A stretch of 64,000 nucleotides of DNA from Shewanella mesophila (GTDB lineage: Bacteria > Pseudomonadota > Gammaproteobacteria > Enterobacterales > Shewanellaceae): NCBI RefSeq assembly GCF_019457515.1, contig NZ_CP080421.1, forward strand, positions 372,001 to 436,000, in the 5' to 3' direction. The number at the start of each line of letters is the position of its first letter. The stretch's first letter is position 1. The position numbers were made by a program, and so were the translations under genes. The notes beneath the pieces were generated by a model, which worked only from the letters and a program-made list of their open reading frames with translations, did no database searches and was not told where the DNA came from. Shown here piece by piece: positions 1 through 8,861 of the stretch.

Positions 1-1
1 T

Positions 2-478
2 AGTTATCTTAGCGTGGCCGATTTAACCCAGCAAAAATCAACCTTGTTACAGCAAAAAACGAGTTACGATCAGCAAAAGTCGCAACTTGAAATAGATATT
101 GCAGCCAGAGCGGCTTCACCCGCTCTAGTGGCCGAAGTCGATCTGATGGCACAACAGCTGGAGGTGAAGCGGAGACTGTTAGGTGAACTGGGCAATGTTC
201 AGGCGCTGACGAGCCGGGGATACTCTTCATTATTGACGGATTTAGCAAGGGTTGCAGACAGTTCCATCTGGTTGAGGCGTATTCATGTGATTGAAGATCA
301 ATTTGAATTTGAAGGTTACAGTAGGGCTCCGTTAAATGTGCCACAGTGGGTCGAGCGTCTGAAGCAAGTAGACACTCTAAAAGGTCAAGCGTTCAGCACG
401 TTAACAATGAGCCGTGGAGAGGGTGAGCCCTTGTCTTTCATACTGCGTAGCCGTGTGGTGGAGGAATCGACTCAATGA
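2..478 (+). CDS. mshI2: MSHA biogenesis protein MshI2, PilN-like (5' end cut by window)
   Basis: The frame is open from the window edge, so the true start lies upstream and the visible part is the C-terminal 158 residues. It reads as a coiled-coil stretch rich in Gln and Lys, then a small alpha/beta domain with the typical PilN text LRRIHVIEDQFEFEGYS. PilN-type proteins form the inner-membrane alignment complex of type IV pili together with PilO/MshJ. The next gene, mshJ, starts inside its stop codon (ATGA overlap), as expected for partners made in equal amounts. The N-terminal membrane helix is not visible. The name rests on its position before mshJ and on the fold pattern. Confidence 0.85.
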   Translation, partial: SYLSVADLTQQKSTLLQQKTSYDQQKSQLEIDIAARAASPALVAEVDLMAQQLEVKRRLLGELGNVQALTSRGYSSLLTDLARVADSSIWLRRIHVIEDQFEFEGYSRAPLNVPQWVERLKQVDTLKGQAFSTLTMSRGEGEPLSFILRSRVVEESTQ

Positions 479-1131
479 AGGCTAAATTCGATCAACTAGC
501 AGAAAGATTTGATCTGCTTTCACAGCGTGAACGGGTGATGGTAGCTTTAGCCGTGATCATTGTCTTAGGCATGTTGCTCTATTTACCTATAGAGTCACAG
601 CTACTCGAGCGTAGCGATCTGCAGCGCACCGTAAAATCATTGACCTCTGAGAATGCCATTTCAGTTCAACAAATTGCACTGTATCAAGAACGATTAGCAC
701 AAGACCCTGACGAAGATTACCGACAGCGCCAGATAACTCTGAGTCAGCAAACTGCTGCGGTCGACCAGGAGCTCTCCTTCCAAATGGTTGATATGGTTCC
801 TGCTGAACACATGCCCGCCATGCTGAGTGAATTATTAGGTCGGGTGAAAGGGGTTAAATTGTTGGCGTTCGATACCGTCGAGCCTAAGCCTCTGTTGGCC
901 GTCGGTGATGAAAACAAGTTGAACCTGTATAGCCACGGAATAAAACTCGCGTTAGAGGGAGACTATTTCTCGACACTGGGTTTTGTACAGGCTGTGGAAA
1001 ATATGCCAAATAAACTTTATTGGAAACAGTTAGATTATTCAGTAGCCGAATACCCCAAGGCAAGCGTGGTATTGGAACTATATACCTTAAGTATCAATAA
1101 GGATTTTATCAGTGTTGCGAATCAAGGTTAA
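475..1131 (+). CDS. mshJ: MSHA biogenesis protein MshJ (PilO-like)
   Basis: 218 residues. A short cytoplasmic N-terminus (FDLLSQRERVMVAL) is followed by one membrane helix at about residues 20-38, a coiled coil, and a periplasmic ferredoxin-like domain. This is the PilO/GspM layout. MshJ is expected to pair with the PilN-like protein to link the inner-membrane platform to the secretin. It overlaps the previous gene by 4 bases and the next by 20, so translation of the group is probably coupled. Confidence 0.9.
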   Translation: MKAKFDQLAERFDLLSQRERVMVALAVIIVLGMLLYLPIESQLLERSDLQRTVKSLTSENAISVQQIALYQERLAQDPDEDYRQRQITLSQQTAAVDQELSFQMVDMVPAEHMPAMLSELLGRVKGVKLLAFDTVEPKPLLAVGDENKLNLYSHGIKLALEGDYFSTLGFVQAVENMPNKLYWKQLDYSVAEYPKASVVLELYTLSINKDFISVANQG

Positions 1132-1453
1132 CCCTCTGTCAGCACTGGCGTGTATGGTGCTATTTATGACTAGTTGTTTTGTCCAATCCGAGTCGCTTAG
1201 AGACCCAACGCGGCCTGGCGTCGGCAGTGTTTCTCTATCGACAAATCAGCAAGGTACTGCAGAAAAACTTAAATTAAACAGTGTATTGATATCCGGTGGC
1301 AATGCTACGGCTATTTTTAACAACAAGATCTATACCATAGGTGATTCGGTTCAAGGTGTAAAAATCGTGCGTATAAATAACCAAGGTGTTTGGCTCTCTG
1401 ATGGCCGCCAGTTTGCTTTATACCCAGCCGTAACAGAGACGAAGGGACAATAA
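1112..1453 (+). CDS. mshK: MSHA biogenesis protein MshK (PilP/GspC-like)
   Basis: 113 residues, starting at a GTG (1112) or the TTG right after it, inside the end of mshJ. It has an N-terminal signal or anchor (LSALACMVLFMTSCFVQS), then the motif RDPTRPG and a small beta domain (VLISGGNATAIFNNKIYTIG). That resembles the HR region of PilP/GspC, which touches the secretin from the periplasmic side. The Cys in the signal could be a lipobox, but TSC followed by F is not a convincing one. The next gene starts directly after the stop. Confidence 0.85.
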   Translation: MLRIKVNPLSALACMVLFMTSCFVQSESLRDPTRPGVGSVSLSTNQQGTAEKLKLNSVLISGGNATAIFNNKIYTIGDSVQGVKIVRINNQGVWLSDGRQFALYPAVTETKGQ

Positions 1454-3151
1454 ATGACAGCGATAAAAACAATTACGCCTCTACTAGTGCTTTTATTAGT
1501 GGCATGTCAGACAACCGACCGTCCACAGCCTGTCGAATCGAAATCGACGCTTTCTCATTCCATTGCTAGTGAAACGGCCAAGCAAGTACCGCCGCCAGCG
1601 GCCGTGATGCCCGATTCGGTGCAGCGTGAATTATCTGCAAACACCCTACTCAGTGGGGTATCTCCAGTTATGCCTACCGAGCGTCGTTTTGATGTGGCAG
1701 CAAATGATGTCGATGCCAGAGTCTTCTTTCCAAGCTTAATTCAAGGAACGCCGCTAAGCGTAGCGGTACACCCAGATGTCACCGGAAGTATCTCGTTATC
1801 GCTCAAAGGGGTCACCTTAAGTGAAGCGCTACAGGTGGTAGAAGATATTTATGGCTATGAAGTGAGCCGAGATGGTCGAATTCTACGAGTATTTCCAGCG
1901 GGGATGCGCACTGAAACCTTTCCGTTAAATTATCTCTATATGGAGCGCCAAGGCTTATCGTTAACCTCGGTAAACTCAGGCCGTATCTCAGATAGTAACA
2001 ACTCGAATAGCAGTAATAACAGTAACAACAACGACAATAACAACAGCAATAGTAGTAACTCAAACAATAACTCAAGCAATGGCTCAAGCAACAGCGGCAG
2101 TAACGAAACGACCAACGGTACTTTTATCCGCTCTACCACTAAAACTGACTTTTGGGGGGAGTTGAAAGAAACATTAATTTCAATCGTCGGTGAAACGGGT
2201 GGTGGTCGGCAGGTCGTGGTCACCCCTCAAGCTGGGCTAGTGACGGTTCGTGCTTATCCTAATGAGTTGCGTCAGGTGAAAACCTTCCTGCAAACCGCAG
2301 AGAGTCATCTGCAGCGTCAAGTTATCCTAGAGGCAAAAATTTTAGAGGTGACGCTTTCCGATGGTTACCAACAAGGGATCCAGTGGGATAAAGTTTTAGG
2401 TAGTGCGCTGACGGATGGCAATACGAAGGTTAACTTCGGCACCTCCGAAGGATCTTTTGGCGATCAGATAACGGCGGTGTTAGGCGGTATTACTTCATTA
2501 GAAATAACAAACGACACCGATTTTCGCGGCGTGATCACCTTGCTCGATACCCAAGGTGATGTCGATGTGTTATCTAGCCCAAGAGTGACGGCATCGAATA
2601 ACCAAAAAGCTGTGATTAAGGTCGGTCGCGACGAGTATTTTGTAACCGATGTATCATCGACAACGGTAGCGGGTACGACGCCCGTGACTTCACCAGAGGT
2701 TGAGTTGACCCCGTTCTTTTCTGGTATTGCGCTGGATGTGACGCCGCAAATTGATGAAGAGGGCAATGTACTACTGCATATTCACCCTTCGGTTATCGAT
2801 ATCAAAGAGCAAAATAAGTCGATTAAGATTTCTGAAAGCACCCTAGAGTTGCCATTGGCTCAGAGCGAGATCCGGGAGTCAGATACCGTCATTAAAGCGA
2901 AGACTGGCGATGTGGTGGTGATCGGTGGTTTGATGAAGAGTGAGAATGTTGAATTAGTATCAAAGGTTCCACTGCTTGGAGATATTCCTTTCTTAGGTGA
3001 AGCCTTTACCAACCGTGCTAACTCGTTAAAGAAGACTGAACTTGTGATTTTGCTTAAACCGACCGTAGTGGGCGCCGACACTTGGAAAACCGAGTTAGAG
3101 CGTTCAAAAGCCTTGCTCGACCGTTGGTATCCAGAAGATCAAAAGGAGTAG
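1454..3151 (+). CDS. mshL: MSHA outer-membrane secretin MshL
   Basis: 565 residues. It begins with a lipoprotein signal (LLVLLLVAC, Cys18) and should form the outer-membrane pore through which the pilus leaves. An N-domain at about 80-165 contains LSLKGVTLSEALQVVEDIYG. A very Ser/Asn-rich linker covers about residues 177-222. The C-terminal half is the secretin domain, with VLSSPRVTASNNQKAVIKVG and the late signature VPLLGDIPFLGEAF. The Asn/Ser tract (about 1990-2120) is much longer than a normal linker and is low-complexity. The start follows the mshK stop directly. Confidence 0.95.
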   Translation: MTAIKTITPLLVLLLVACQTTDRPQPVESKSTLSHSIASETAKQVPPPAAVMPDSVQRELSANTLLSGVSPVMPTERRFDVAANDVDARVFFPSLIQGTPLSVAVHPDVTGSISLSLKGVTLSEALQVVEDIYGYEVSRDGRILRVFPAGMRTETFPLNYLYMERQGLSLTSVNSGRISDSNNSNSSNNSNNNDNNNSNSSNSNNNSSNGSSNSGSNETTNGTFIRSTTKTDFWGELKETLISIVGETGGGRQVVVTPQAGLVTVRAYPNELRQVKTFLQTAESHLQRQVILEAKILEVTLSDGYQQGIQWDKVLGSALTDGNTKVNFGTSEGSFGDQITAVLGGITSLEITNDTDFRGVITLLDTQGDVDVLSSPRVTASNNQKAVIKVGRDEYFVTDVSSTTVAGTTPVTSPEVELTPFFSGIALDVTPQIDEEGNVLLHIHPSVIDIKEQNKSIKISESTLELPLAQSEIRESDTVIKAKTGDVVVIGGLMKSENVELVSKVPLLGDIPFLGEAFTNRANSLKKTELVILLKPTVVGADTWKTELERSKALLDRWYPEDQKE

Positions 3152-3157
3152 CTAGGT

Positions 3158-4066
3158 TTGTATCTGCAACATTTTGGATTGGTGGAAGCGCCATTTTCGC
3201 TGACACCGAATACCGGGTTCTTTTTTGGACTAGCGCCTCATGTTGAGGCGTTGCAGGTGTTGCAAACGGCATTACAAACGGGTGAAGGATTTATCAAAGT
3301 TACCGGAGAGGTTGGTACAGGTAAGACGCTTATTTGTCGTAAATTGCTCAATGATATACCTAAGCGATTTCACTGTGCTTATTTGCCCAATCCCTATCTA
3401 ACACCCGATGAGTTACGTTGGGCTGTGGCGCTAGAATTAGGGCTTAAGTATTCCGCGAGTATTGACCAACAACAACTGACCAGTTTGATCCAACAGCAGT
3501 TAATTGCCTTGTCGGCTCACGGGCATTCAATCGTGTTGGTGCTCGATGAGGCTCAAGCCTTGCCAGATGAAAGCTTAGAAGCATTGCGCCTATTTACTAA
3601 TTTAGAGACTGAGAGTCGTAAGCTATTGCAGGTGGTGTTGTTTGCGCAGCCTGAACTCGATGAGCGGCTGCGTTTAAATAAGTTTCGTCAGCTGAGGCAG
3701 CGGATCACCTTCAGTTATCAACTTAGACCATTAACACGCCCAGAAACTAATGCCTATTTGAGTCATCGTTTGCAGATAGCTGGCTACAAAGGTCAGCCGT
3801 TATTTTCATTAGCTGACAGTAAACGGATAGCGAAAGCTGCCAGAGGGATCCCTAGGTTGATCAATATTTTGTCTCACAAAGCGCTACTACTGGCCTTTGG
3901 CGAAGGACTATCCGTTGTTAGCCCTCATCATGTGCGCGCAGCGATTAACGATACCGAAGATGCTGAGCCAATCTGGGGGGCAAAACCTTGGTGGTTAGGT
4001 GCAATTGGTGTGGCATCTATTTTGTCGATTGTGGTGTGGCGTTGGATTGTAGGGGGAGTAGCATGA
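3158..4066 (+). CDS. mshM: MSHA biogenesis ATPase MshM (ExeA/GspA-like)
   Basis: 302 residues from a TTG start at 3158; the AAAAGGAG in the end of mshL is its ribosome site. It is an AAA ATPase with Walker A GEVGTGKT (about 50-57) and Walker B IVLVLDEAQ (about 125-133), followed by a typical AAA lid and a C-terminal membrane helix at about 278-298. ExeA/GspA-type ATPases help insert or assemble the secretin, which fits its place directly after mshL. It shares an ATGA overlap with mshN. Confidence 0.92.
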   Translation: MYLQHFGLVEAPFSLTPNTGFFFGLAPHVEALQVLQTALQTGEGFIKVTGEVGTGKTLICRKLLNDIPKRFHCAYLPNPYLTPDELRWAVALELGLKYSASIDQQQLTSLIQQQLIALSAHGHSIVLVLDEAQALPDESLEALRLFTNLETESRKLLQVVLFAQPELDERLRLNKFRQLRQRITFSYQLRPLTRPETNAYLSHRLQIAGYKGQPLFSLADSKRIAKAARGIPRLINILSHKALLLAFGEGLSVVSPHHVRAAINDTEDAEPIWGAKPWWLGAIGVASILSIVVWRWIVGGVA

Positions 4067-5277
4067 GTGTGATTAATACCATGCTGAAAGATCTCGATAA
4101 GCGCCAGCAGAGTCATGGGGTTGATGAATTGCCCGTACCTGAGCTTCAGTATCAAAGAGCTGCCACCAGTAAGTTACCTTGGGTCTTATTGATCTTAGTG
4201 TCCGGATTATTGGTACTCGGCGGTGGTATCGCCTGGCAACGACTAACCCTGTTACAGCAAGATAATTTGCAATTGACGCAAACCATTGAGCGAACCGTGT
4301 CTAATGTTTTGCCTGCGAGGTCGACTCAGGTTGTGCCACCTGTTGCTGTTCCAAATAATATACTAGATAAATCGACTATCGCTGCTGATACAGGTGTTGA
4401 TGAGGTTAATGTCGCTCAATCGCCGATGGTTAAGGGGGCGGTGACTGATAGTCTGGATCAGGTCAAAGGCTCGGCCAAACAGCAAGTGCTAATCGCTGAT
4501 GACAATGGGCCTAAAGATACTGAAGCTGCAATGGTTACAGCTAATGCGTTAGCGAGTTCTAAAACTAACGCTGAGCCTGACACCGCCGTGGCAGAGGTTA
4601 CCGTAGAAAAGATCACTAAAGCGCCCAGCGCTAAGCCCAGCACAAAAAGTAGCGGCTCTGGCAGCGGAGCGATGGCGATAACTGAAGTTAGGCTATCGCC
4701 AACAGAGCTAGCACAAAAGCGTTTTGGATTAGCTCAGTCGGCACAAAATGACGGGCGTATAAAACAGGCTCAAGCCTTGTTTGCCGAGGCGGTTAAGATA
4801 AATCCTGCTATGCATGAAGCGCGGCAGCATCTAGCTGCACTCTATTATGGCCAAGGTATGTTATCTGAGGCTGAATCGGTATTGGCTCAGGGGTTGGTAT
4901 TGTATCCGCAAGAATATGATTACGCGTTATTGCAGGCTAGGGTATATGAAGCGGCGGGGCTATTGGATAAGGCGTTAGTGGCACTGACTCAGATCCCCGA
5001 TAGCAACACGTTAGCAAAACAAAAATGGACCATGCAAAGCCACCTTGCTCAGCAGTCCAAGGCGTACGAGTTGGCGGAGCAAAGCTATCGAAAGTTAGCT
5101 CGAGCTGAGCCGCAGCAGGCGAAGTGGTGGATGGGGCTGGCCTATGCGTTAGATTCTCAGAGTCAGTTTTCAGCCGCAAAGCAAGCCTATCAGCAGGCGT
5201 TAGCTCAACGGGGTTTGTCAAATCAAGCCATTGCTTTTATCGATAGCCGTTTAGCGCAGTTAGGAGAGATCGAGTGA
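4063..5277 (+). CDS. mshN: MSHA biogenesis protein MshN, TPR protein
   Basis: 404 residues from the ATG at 4063, which overlaps the mshM stop and has AGGGGGAG upstream. The frame is open further upstream, but that part is mshM read in another frame. The N-terminus is MSVINTMLKDLDKRQQ, followed by a membrane helix at about 37-58, a long Ala/Thr/Lys-rich linker, then four or five TPR-like helix pairs in the C-terminal half (for example AKQKWTMQSHLAQQSKAYEL). TPR proteins of this kind act in the periplasm and may stabilise the secretin with MshM. Confidence 0.9.
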   Translation: MSVINTMLKDLDKRQQSHGVDELPVPELQYQRAATSKLPWVLLILVSGLLVLGGGIAWQRLTLLQQDNLQLTQTIERTVSNVLPARSTQVVPPVAVPNNILDKSTIAADTGVDEVNVAQSPMVKGAVTDSLDQVKGSAKQQVLIADDNGPKDTEAAMVTANALASSKTNAEPDTAVAEVTVEKITKAPSAKPSTKSSGSGSGAMAITEVRLSPTELAQKRFGLAQSAQNDGRIKQAQALFAEAVKINPAMHEARQHLAALYYGQGMLSEAESVLAQGLVLYPQEYDYALLQARVYEAAGLLDKALVALTQIPDSNTLAKQKWTMQSHLAQQSKAYELAEQSYRKLARAEPQQAKWWMGLAYALDSQSQFSAAKQAYQQALAQRGLSNQAIAFIDSRLAQLGEIE

Positions 5278-7034
5278 AACCCAAGTTAAAAATGCGTTTA
5301 GGTGACCTATTGGTACAAGAGCAGATCATTACCAATGACCAGCTGATGCAGGCGTTAGCCGAGCAAAAAAATAGTGGTAAAAAGCTTGGCCGCACGTTAA
5401 TCGATCTCGCCTCTATTACCGAAGATCAGTTGCTGCAGTTTTTATCACAGCAGCTCAATATCCCCTTTTTAGATATCAGTCGCCGAGCCATTGCGCCTCA
5501 GGTGGTCAATCTATTACCCGAAGTTCAGGCAAGACGTTATCGAGCCTTGATCGTTGAAGATCTGGGGGATAGCGTATTGGTCGCCATGAGCGATCCCGCC
5601 GATCTGCAGGCGATGGATAATATCGAGGTGCTACTGGCACCCAAAACCATAACCATTGCGGTTGTCACAGAGACTCAGTTACTTGAGGCGTTTGATAATC
5701 TTTATCGCCGTACGGGGGAAATCGCGCAAATTGCAGGCAAGCTAGATGAAGAATACGCTGCCGACGATCAATTTGACTTAGCCAGCCTCACCGATGTCGA
5801 TAGCGATAATGAAACGACTGTCGTTAAGCTATTACAATCGATATTTGAAGATGCGGTGCAGATGCGAGCGTCGGATATTCACATCGAGCCAGGTGATAAA
5901 GTGTTGCGAATTCGCCAACGTATAGATGGCCAGTTGCAAGAGAATATCTTACCAGAGGTGAATATCGCCGCGGCCTTAGTGCTTAGGCTGAAGTTGATGG
6001 CGGGGCTTGATATCTCTGAAAAGAGATTGCCTCAAGATGGTCGTTTTCATATGGAGATCAAAGGCCATCAGATCGATGTACGTATGTCGACTATGCCTAT
6101 ATATCACGGGGAGTCCGTGGTGATGCGTTTGCTGGATCAATCGGCAGGCTTATTAACCTTAAACGAAACTGGCATGCCACCATCGATGCTCGCCAGGATA
6201 CGCAAACAGATAAAACGTCCCCATGGGATGTTATTGGTGACAGGGCCAACTGGTAGCGGTAAAACAACCACCTTGTACGGCGTGTTAAGTGAGCTTAATA
6301 CCGCCGATAGAAAGATCATTACCGTTGAAGATCCTGTCGAGTATCAGTTGCCTCGAATTAATCAGGTGCAGGTCAACCATAAAATAGGGTTGAATTTTTC
6401 TAATGTACTTCGCACCACACTGCGTCAAGATCCCGATATCATTATGGTCGGTGAGATGCGTGACCAAGAAACTGTTGAAATTGGTCTTCGGGGGGCGTTA
6501 ACGGGTCACTTTGTGCTGTCGACCTTGCACACCAATGATGCAGTAACCAGTGCCTTGCGTTTGCTTGATATGGGCGCGGCGAGTTATCTGGTTGCTAGCG
6601 CATTAAGAGTGATTGTGGCGCAGCGACTCGTGCGCCGAGTTTGCCAAAATTGCGCTCAAGCTTACCAGCCTAGCGCCCAAGATATTGCTTGGTTAAAGTC
6701 GGTAACCCATCAAGATTTCTCCGAAGCGACCTTTAAAATGGGCACTGGCTGTCAAAGTTGCAATGGCAGCGGTTACCGCGGTCGTATAGGGGTATTCGAG
6801 ATACTTGAACTCGATGACGGGATGATCGATGCGATGCGCAGTGGAAATCCGCAAGATTTCGCCGCTGCCGCCTATAATAGTCCTAACTTTACTCCGCTGG
6901 CCGAGTCTGCACTCGAATATTTGGCCCAAGGATTGACCACCATTGAAGAGGTAGAAAAACTCGTTGAGGATGTCTCTGAAAATCAAATTCCTCTCTCTAC
7001 CGAGATGATTAACCATTCGAAGGTTGAGGGCTAA
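5274..7034 (+). CDS. mshE: MSHA pilus extension ATPase MshE, with c-di-GMP binding N-domain
   Basis: 586 residues, GTG start inside the mshN stop. Seen: Walker A GPTGSGKT (324-331), Walker B DPDIIMVGEMRD (about 386-397), and a zinc-binding set of four Cys (457, 460, 493, 496), all typical of GspE/PilB hexameric ATPases. The N-terminus has two tandem RLG/KLG repeats (residues 8-31 and 38-61), each with hydrophobic residues in register and a closing Gln. This is the pattern of the MshEN domain, which binds cyclic di-GMP in Vibrio cholerae MshE. Pilus extension is therefore probably switched on by c-di-GMP. Confidence 0.96.
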   Translation: MKPKLKMRLGDLLVQEQIITNDQLMQALAEQKNSGKKLGRTLIDLASITEDQLLQFLSQQLNIPFLDISRRAIAPQVVNLLPEVQARRYRALIVEDLGDSVLVAMSDPADLQAMDNIEVLLAPKTITIAVVTETQLLEAFDNLYRRTGEIAQIAGKLDEEYAADDQFDLASLTDVDSDNETTVVKLLQSIFEDAVQMRASDIHIEPGDKVLRIRQRIDGQLQENILPEVNIAAALVLRLKLMAGLDISEKRLPQDGRFHMEIKGHQIDVRMSTMPIYHGESVVMRLLDQSAGLLTLNETGMPPSMLARIRKQIKRPHGMLLVTGPTGSGKTTTLYGVLSELNTADRKIITVEDPVEYQLPRINQVQVNHKIGLNFSNVLRTTLRQDPDIIMVGEMRDQETVEIGLRGALTGHFVLSTLHTNDAVTSALRLLDMGAASYLVASALRVIVAQRLVRRVCQNCAQAYQPSAQDIAWLKSVTHQDFSEATFKMGTGCQSCNGSGYRGRIGVFEILELDDGMIDAMRSGNPQDFAAAAYNSPNFTPLAESALEYLAQGLTTIEEVEKLVEDVSENQIPLSTEMINHSKVEG

Positions 7035-7036
7035 TT

Positions 7037-8257
7037 ATGCCTGTTTATCAGTACCGCGGACGTGATTCTCAGGGCAAAGCGGTAACGGGTCAACTTGATG
7101 CGGTTTCTGAGAGTGCGGCGGCGGATCAACTTATGTCTCGAGCGGTTATCCCGCTAGAGCTTAACGAAACGAAACCTAAGCGTGAATTTAACCTTGGCAA
7201 GTTATTGAAGGGCAAGGTGGGCTTAGATGAGTTGCAAATTTTCACGCGGCAGATGTATTCGTTAACCCGTTCAGGTATTCCTATATTACGCGCGATTGCA
7301 GGGCTCGCCGAAAGCACTCACTCTAAAAGGATGAAAGAGGCGCTGCGAGATATTTCTGAGCAGCTAACCTCGGGGCGTCCGCTATCTTCGGCAATGAATC
7401 ATCATCCTGATGTGTTTGATGCACTCTTTGTGTCTATGATCCACGTGGGTGAGAATACGGGCAGGCTAGAGGATGCCTTTATTCAGTTATCTGGTTATAT
7501 CGAGCGTGAACAGGAAACGCGCAGGCGCATTAAGGCGGCGATGCGCTATCCGATTTTCGTGTTGATAGCCGTGGCGCTGGCAATGGTTGTATTGAATATC
7601 ATGGTGATCCCCAAATTTGCCGATATGTTCTCTCGTTTTGGTGCTGACTTGCCTTGGGCGACGAAATTGTTGATCGGCACCTCAAACTTCTTCGTGAATT
7701 ATTGGTATCTATTGCTGGCGGGCTTAGGGGCCATGTTTATCGGTATTCGTTATTGGCACAACAGTGAAAAAGGTGAAAAGCAGTGGGATGAGTGGAAGCT
7801 AAAGATCCCTGCAGTGGGGAGTATTATCGAACGCTCGACCCTGTCACGTTATTGCCGCAGTTTTTCAATGATGCTGAGCGCTGGAGTTCCCATGACGCAG
7901 GCATTAAGCCTTGTTGCCGATGCGGTCGATAATGCTTATATGCATGATCGTATTGTTGGCATGCGCCGCGGTATTGAGTCCGGTGACTCTATGCTACGGG
8001 TATCTAACCACAGTAAACTATTTACCCCATTAGTGTTGCAGATGGTTGCGGTAGGTGAAGAGACGGGGCAAATCGATCAACTGCTTAACGACGCCGCCGA
8101 TTTCTATGAAGGTGAAGTCGATTATGACCTTAAAAACCTGACCGCAAAGCTTGAACCTATTTTAATCGGGATTGTAGCTGTGATCGTGTTGATCCTTGCT
8201 TTGGGTATCTATCTACCGATGTGGGATATGCTCAATGTGGTCAAGGGCGGAAAATAA
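7037..8257 (+). CDS. mshG: MSHA platform protein MshG (PilC/GspF family)
   Basis: 406 residues with two T2SSF domains. The first contains LQIFTRQMYSLTRSGIPIL and the second SRYCRSFSMMLSAGVPM, each followed by the GE(N/E)TG motif (HVGENTGRLEDAF and AVGEETGQIDQLL). Membrane helices are visible at about 172-195, 215-235 and 375-400. This inner-membrane platform transmits movement of MshE to the pilins. It starts 2 bases after mshE. Confidence 0.95.
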   Translation: MPVYQYRGRDSQGKAVTGQLDAVSESAAADQLMSRAVIPLELNETKPKREFNLGKLLKGKVGLDELQIFTRQMYSLTRSGIPILRAIAGLAESTHSKRMKEALRDISEQLTSGRPLSSAMNHHPDVFDALFVSMIHVGENTGRLEDAFIQLSGYIEREQETRRRIKAAMRYPIFVLIAVALAMVVLNIMVIPKFADMFSRFGADLPWATKLLIGTSNFFVNYWYLLLAGLGAMFIGIRYWHNSEKGEKQWDEWKLKIPAVGSIIERSTLSRYCRSFSMMLSAGVPMTQALSLVADAVDNAYMHDRIVGMRRGIESGDSMLRVSNHSKLFTPLVLQMVAVGEETGQIDQLLNDAADFYEGEVDYDLKNLTAKLEPILIGIVAVIVLILALGIYLPMWDMLNVVKGGK

Positions 8258-8297
8258 AGTGAAGCATCACAGATTAACTAAGGTATTGGCATAAAGT

Positions 8298-8789
8298 ATG
8301 CAAATTCAGCAGCAAGCCGACAGTGAGCTAATTCAAGTCTATGGCAAAATAGTGGCTATCGCTGTGATGTTGCTAATCTTGGCGGTATTAGGCTTCCGTT
8401 TTGTTGGTAGTGTCGACAAGGTTTCTGCTCAGGGGCTTAAAATTGAACATGCGCGGCTATTAAATGTCTTAGCTATGGTGAGGTCTCAGTGGATGTCTCA
8501 GGGACGGCCAACACAAATGATGCTCGATTGGTCTACAGCACTAGACAGAGGCGGTGGCGAACAAAATATCATTTTAATGAGCAATCAAGGTTGGCCGACA
8601 TTGGATAAGATCAGCGAAAATAGCTGTAATCAGCTTTGGTGGCAGTTACTTGGCTCAAAAAACAACCTAGCTCAAGTTACAACCTCACGGGGGATTGATG
8701 GGGATATATGTAGCTTTATTGCTAGTAATGGTGATCGATTAAGTTATCAGCTGAGCACCGGACGTGTTATTTTTTTGACAGATCACTAA
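8298..8789 (+). CDS. mshF: MSHA biogenesis protein MshF
   Basis: 163 residues with one N-terminal membrane helix at about 14-36 (VAIAVMLLILAVLGFRFVG) and a periplasmic remainder containing two Cys. It has no prepilin cleavage motif, so it is not a pilin. The name comes from its fixed place between mshG and mshB in MSHA loci. Its molecular role is not established. A 40-base gap separates it from mshG. Confidence 0.8.
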   Translation: MQIQQQADSELIQVYGKIVAIAVMLLILAVLGFRFVGSVDKVSAQGLKIEHARLLNVLAMVRSQWMSQGRPTQMMLDWSTALDRGGGEQNIILMSNQGWPTLDKISENSCNQLWWQLLGSKNNLAQVTTSRGIDGDICSFIASNGDRLSYQLSTGRVIFLTDH

Positions 8790-8861
8790 ATTATGCGATA
8801 ACAATAGTCTCTAATTTTTGTTTAACTGATAGAATTAACAGGATTATCTAAGAGATAAGGC

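Noticed and set aside
1990..2120. Asn/Ser codon repeats as a possible CRISPR or DNA repeat array
   Set aside because: Repeat units are short, irregular and lie in frame inside a secretin gene; no spacers exist.
1936..2223. Leucine-rich open frames on the - strand opposite the Asn/Ser tract of mshL
   Set aside because: They are the complement of the low-complexity repeat, with no start signal or sensible protein text; the mshL frame is clear.
3988..4062. 25-codon extension of mshN (MVVRCNWCGIYF)
   Set aside because: It is mshM in another frame, has no ribosome site, and MSVINTMLKDLDKRQQ is the usual MshN start.
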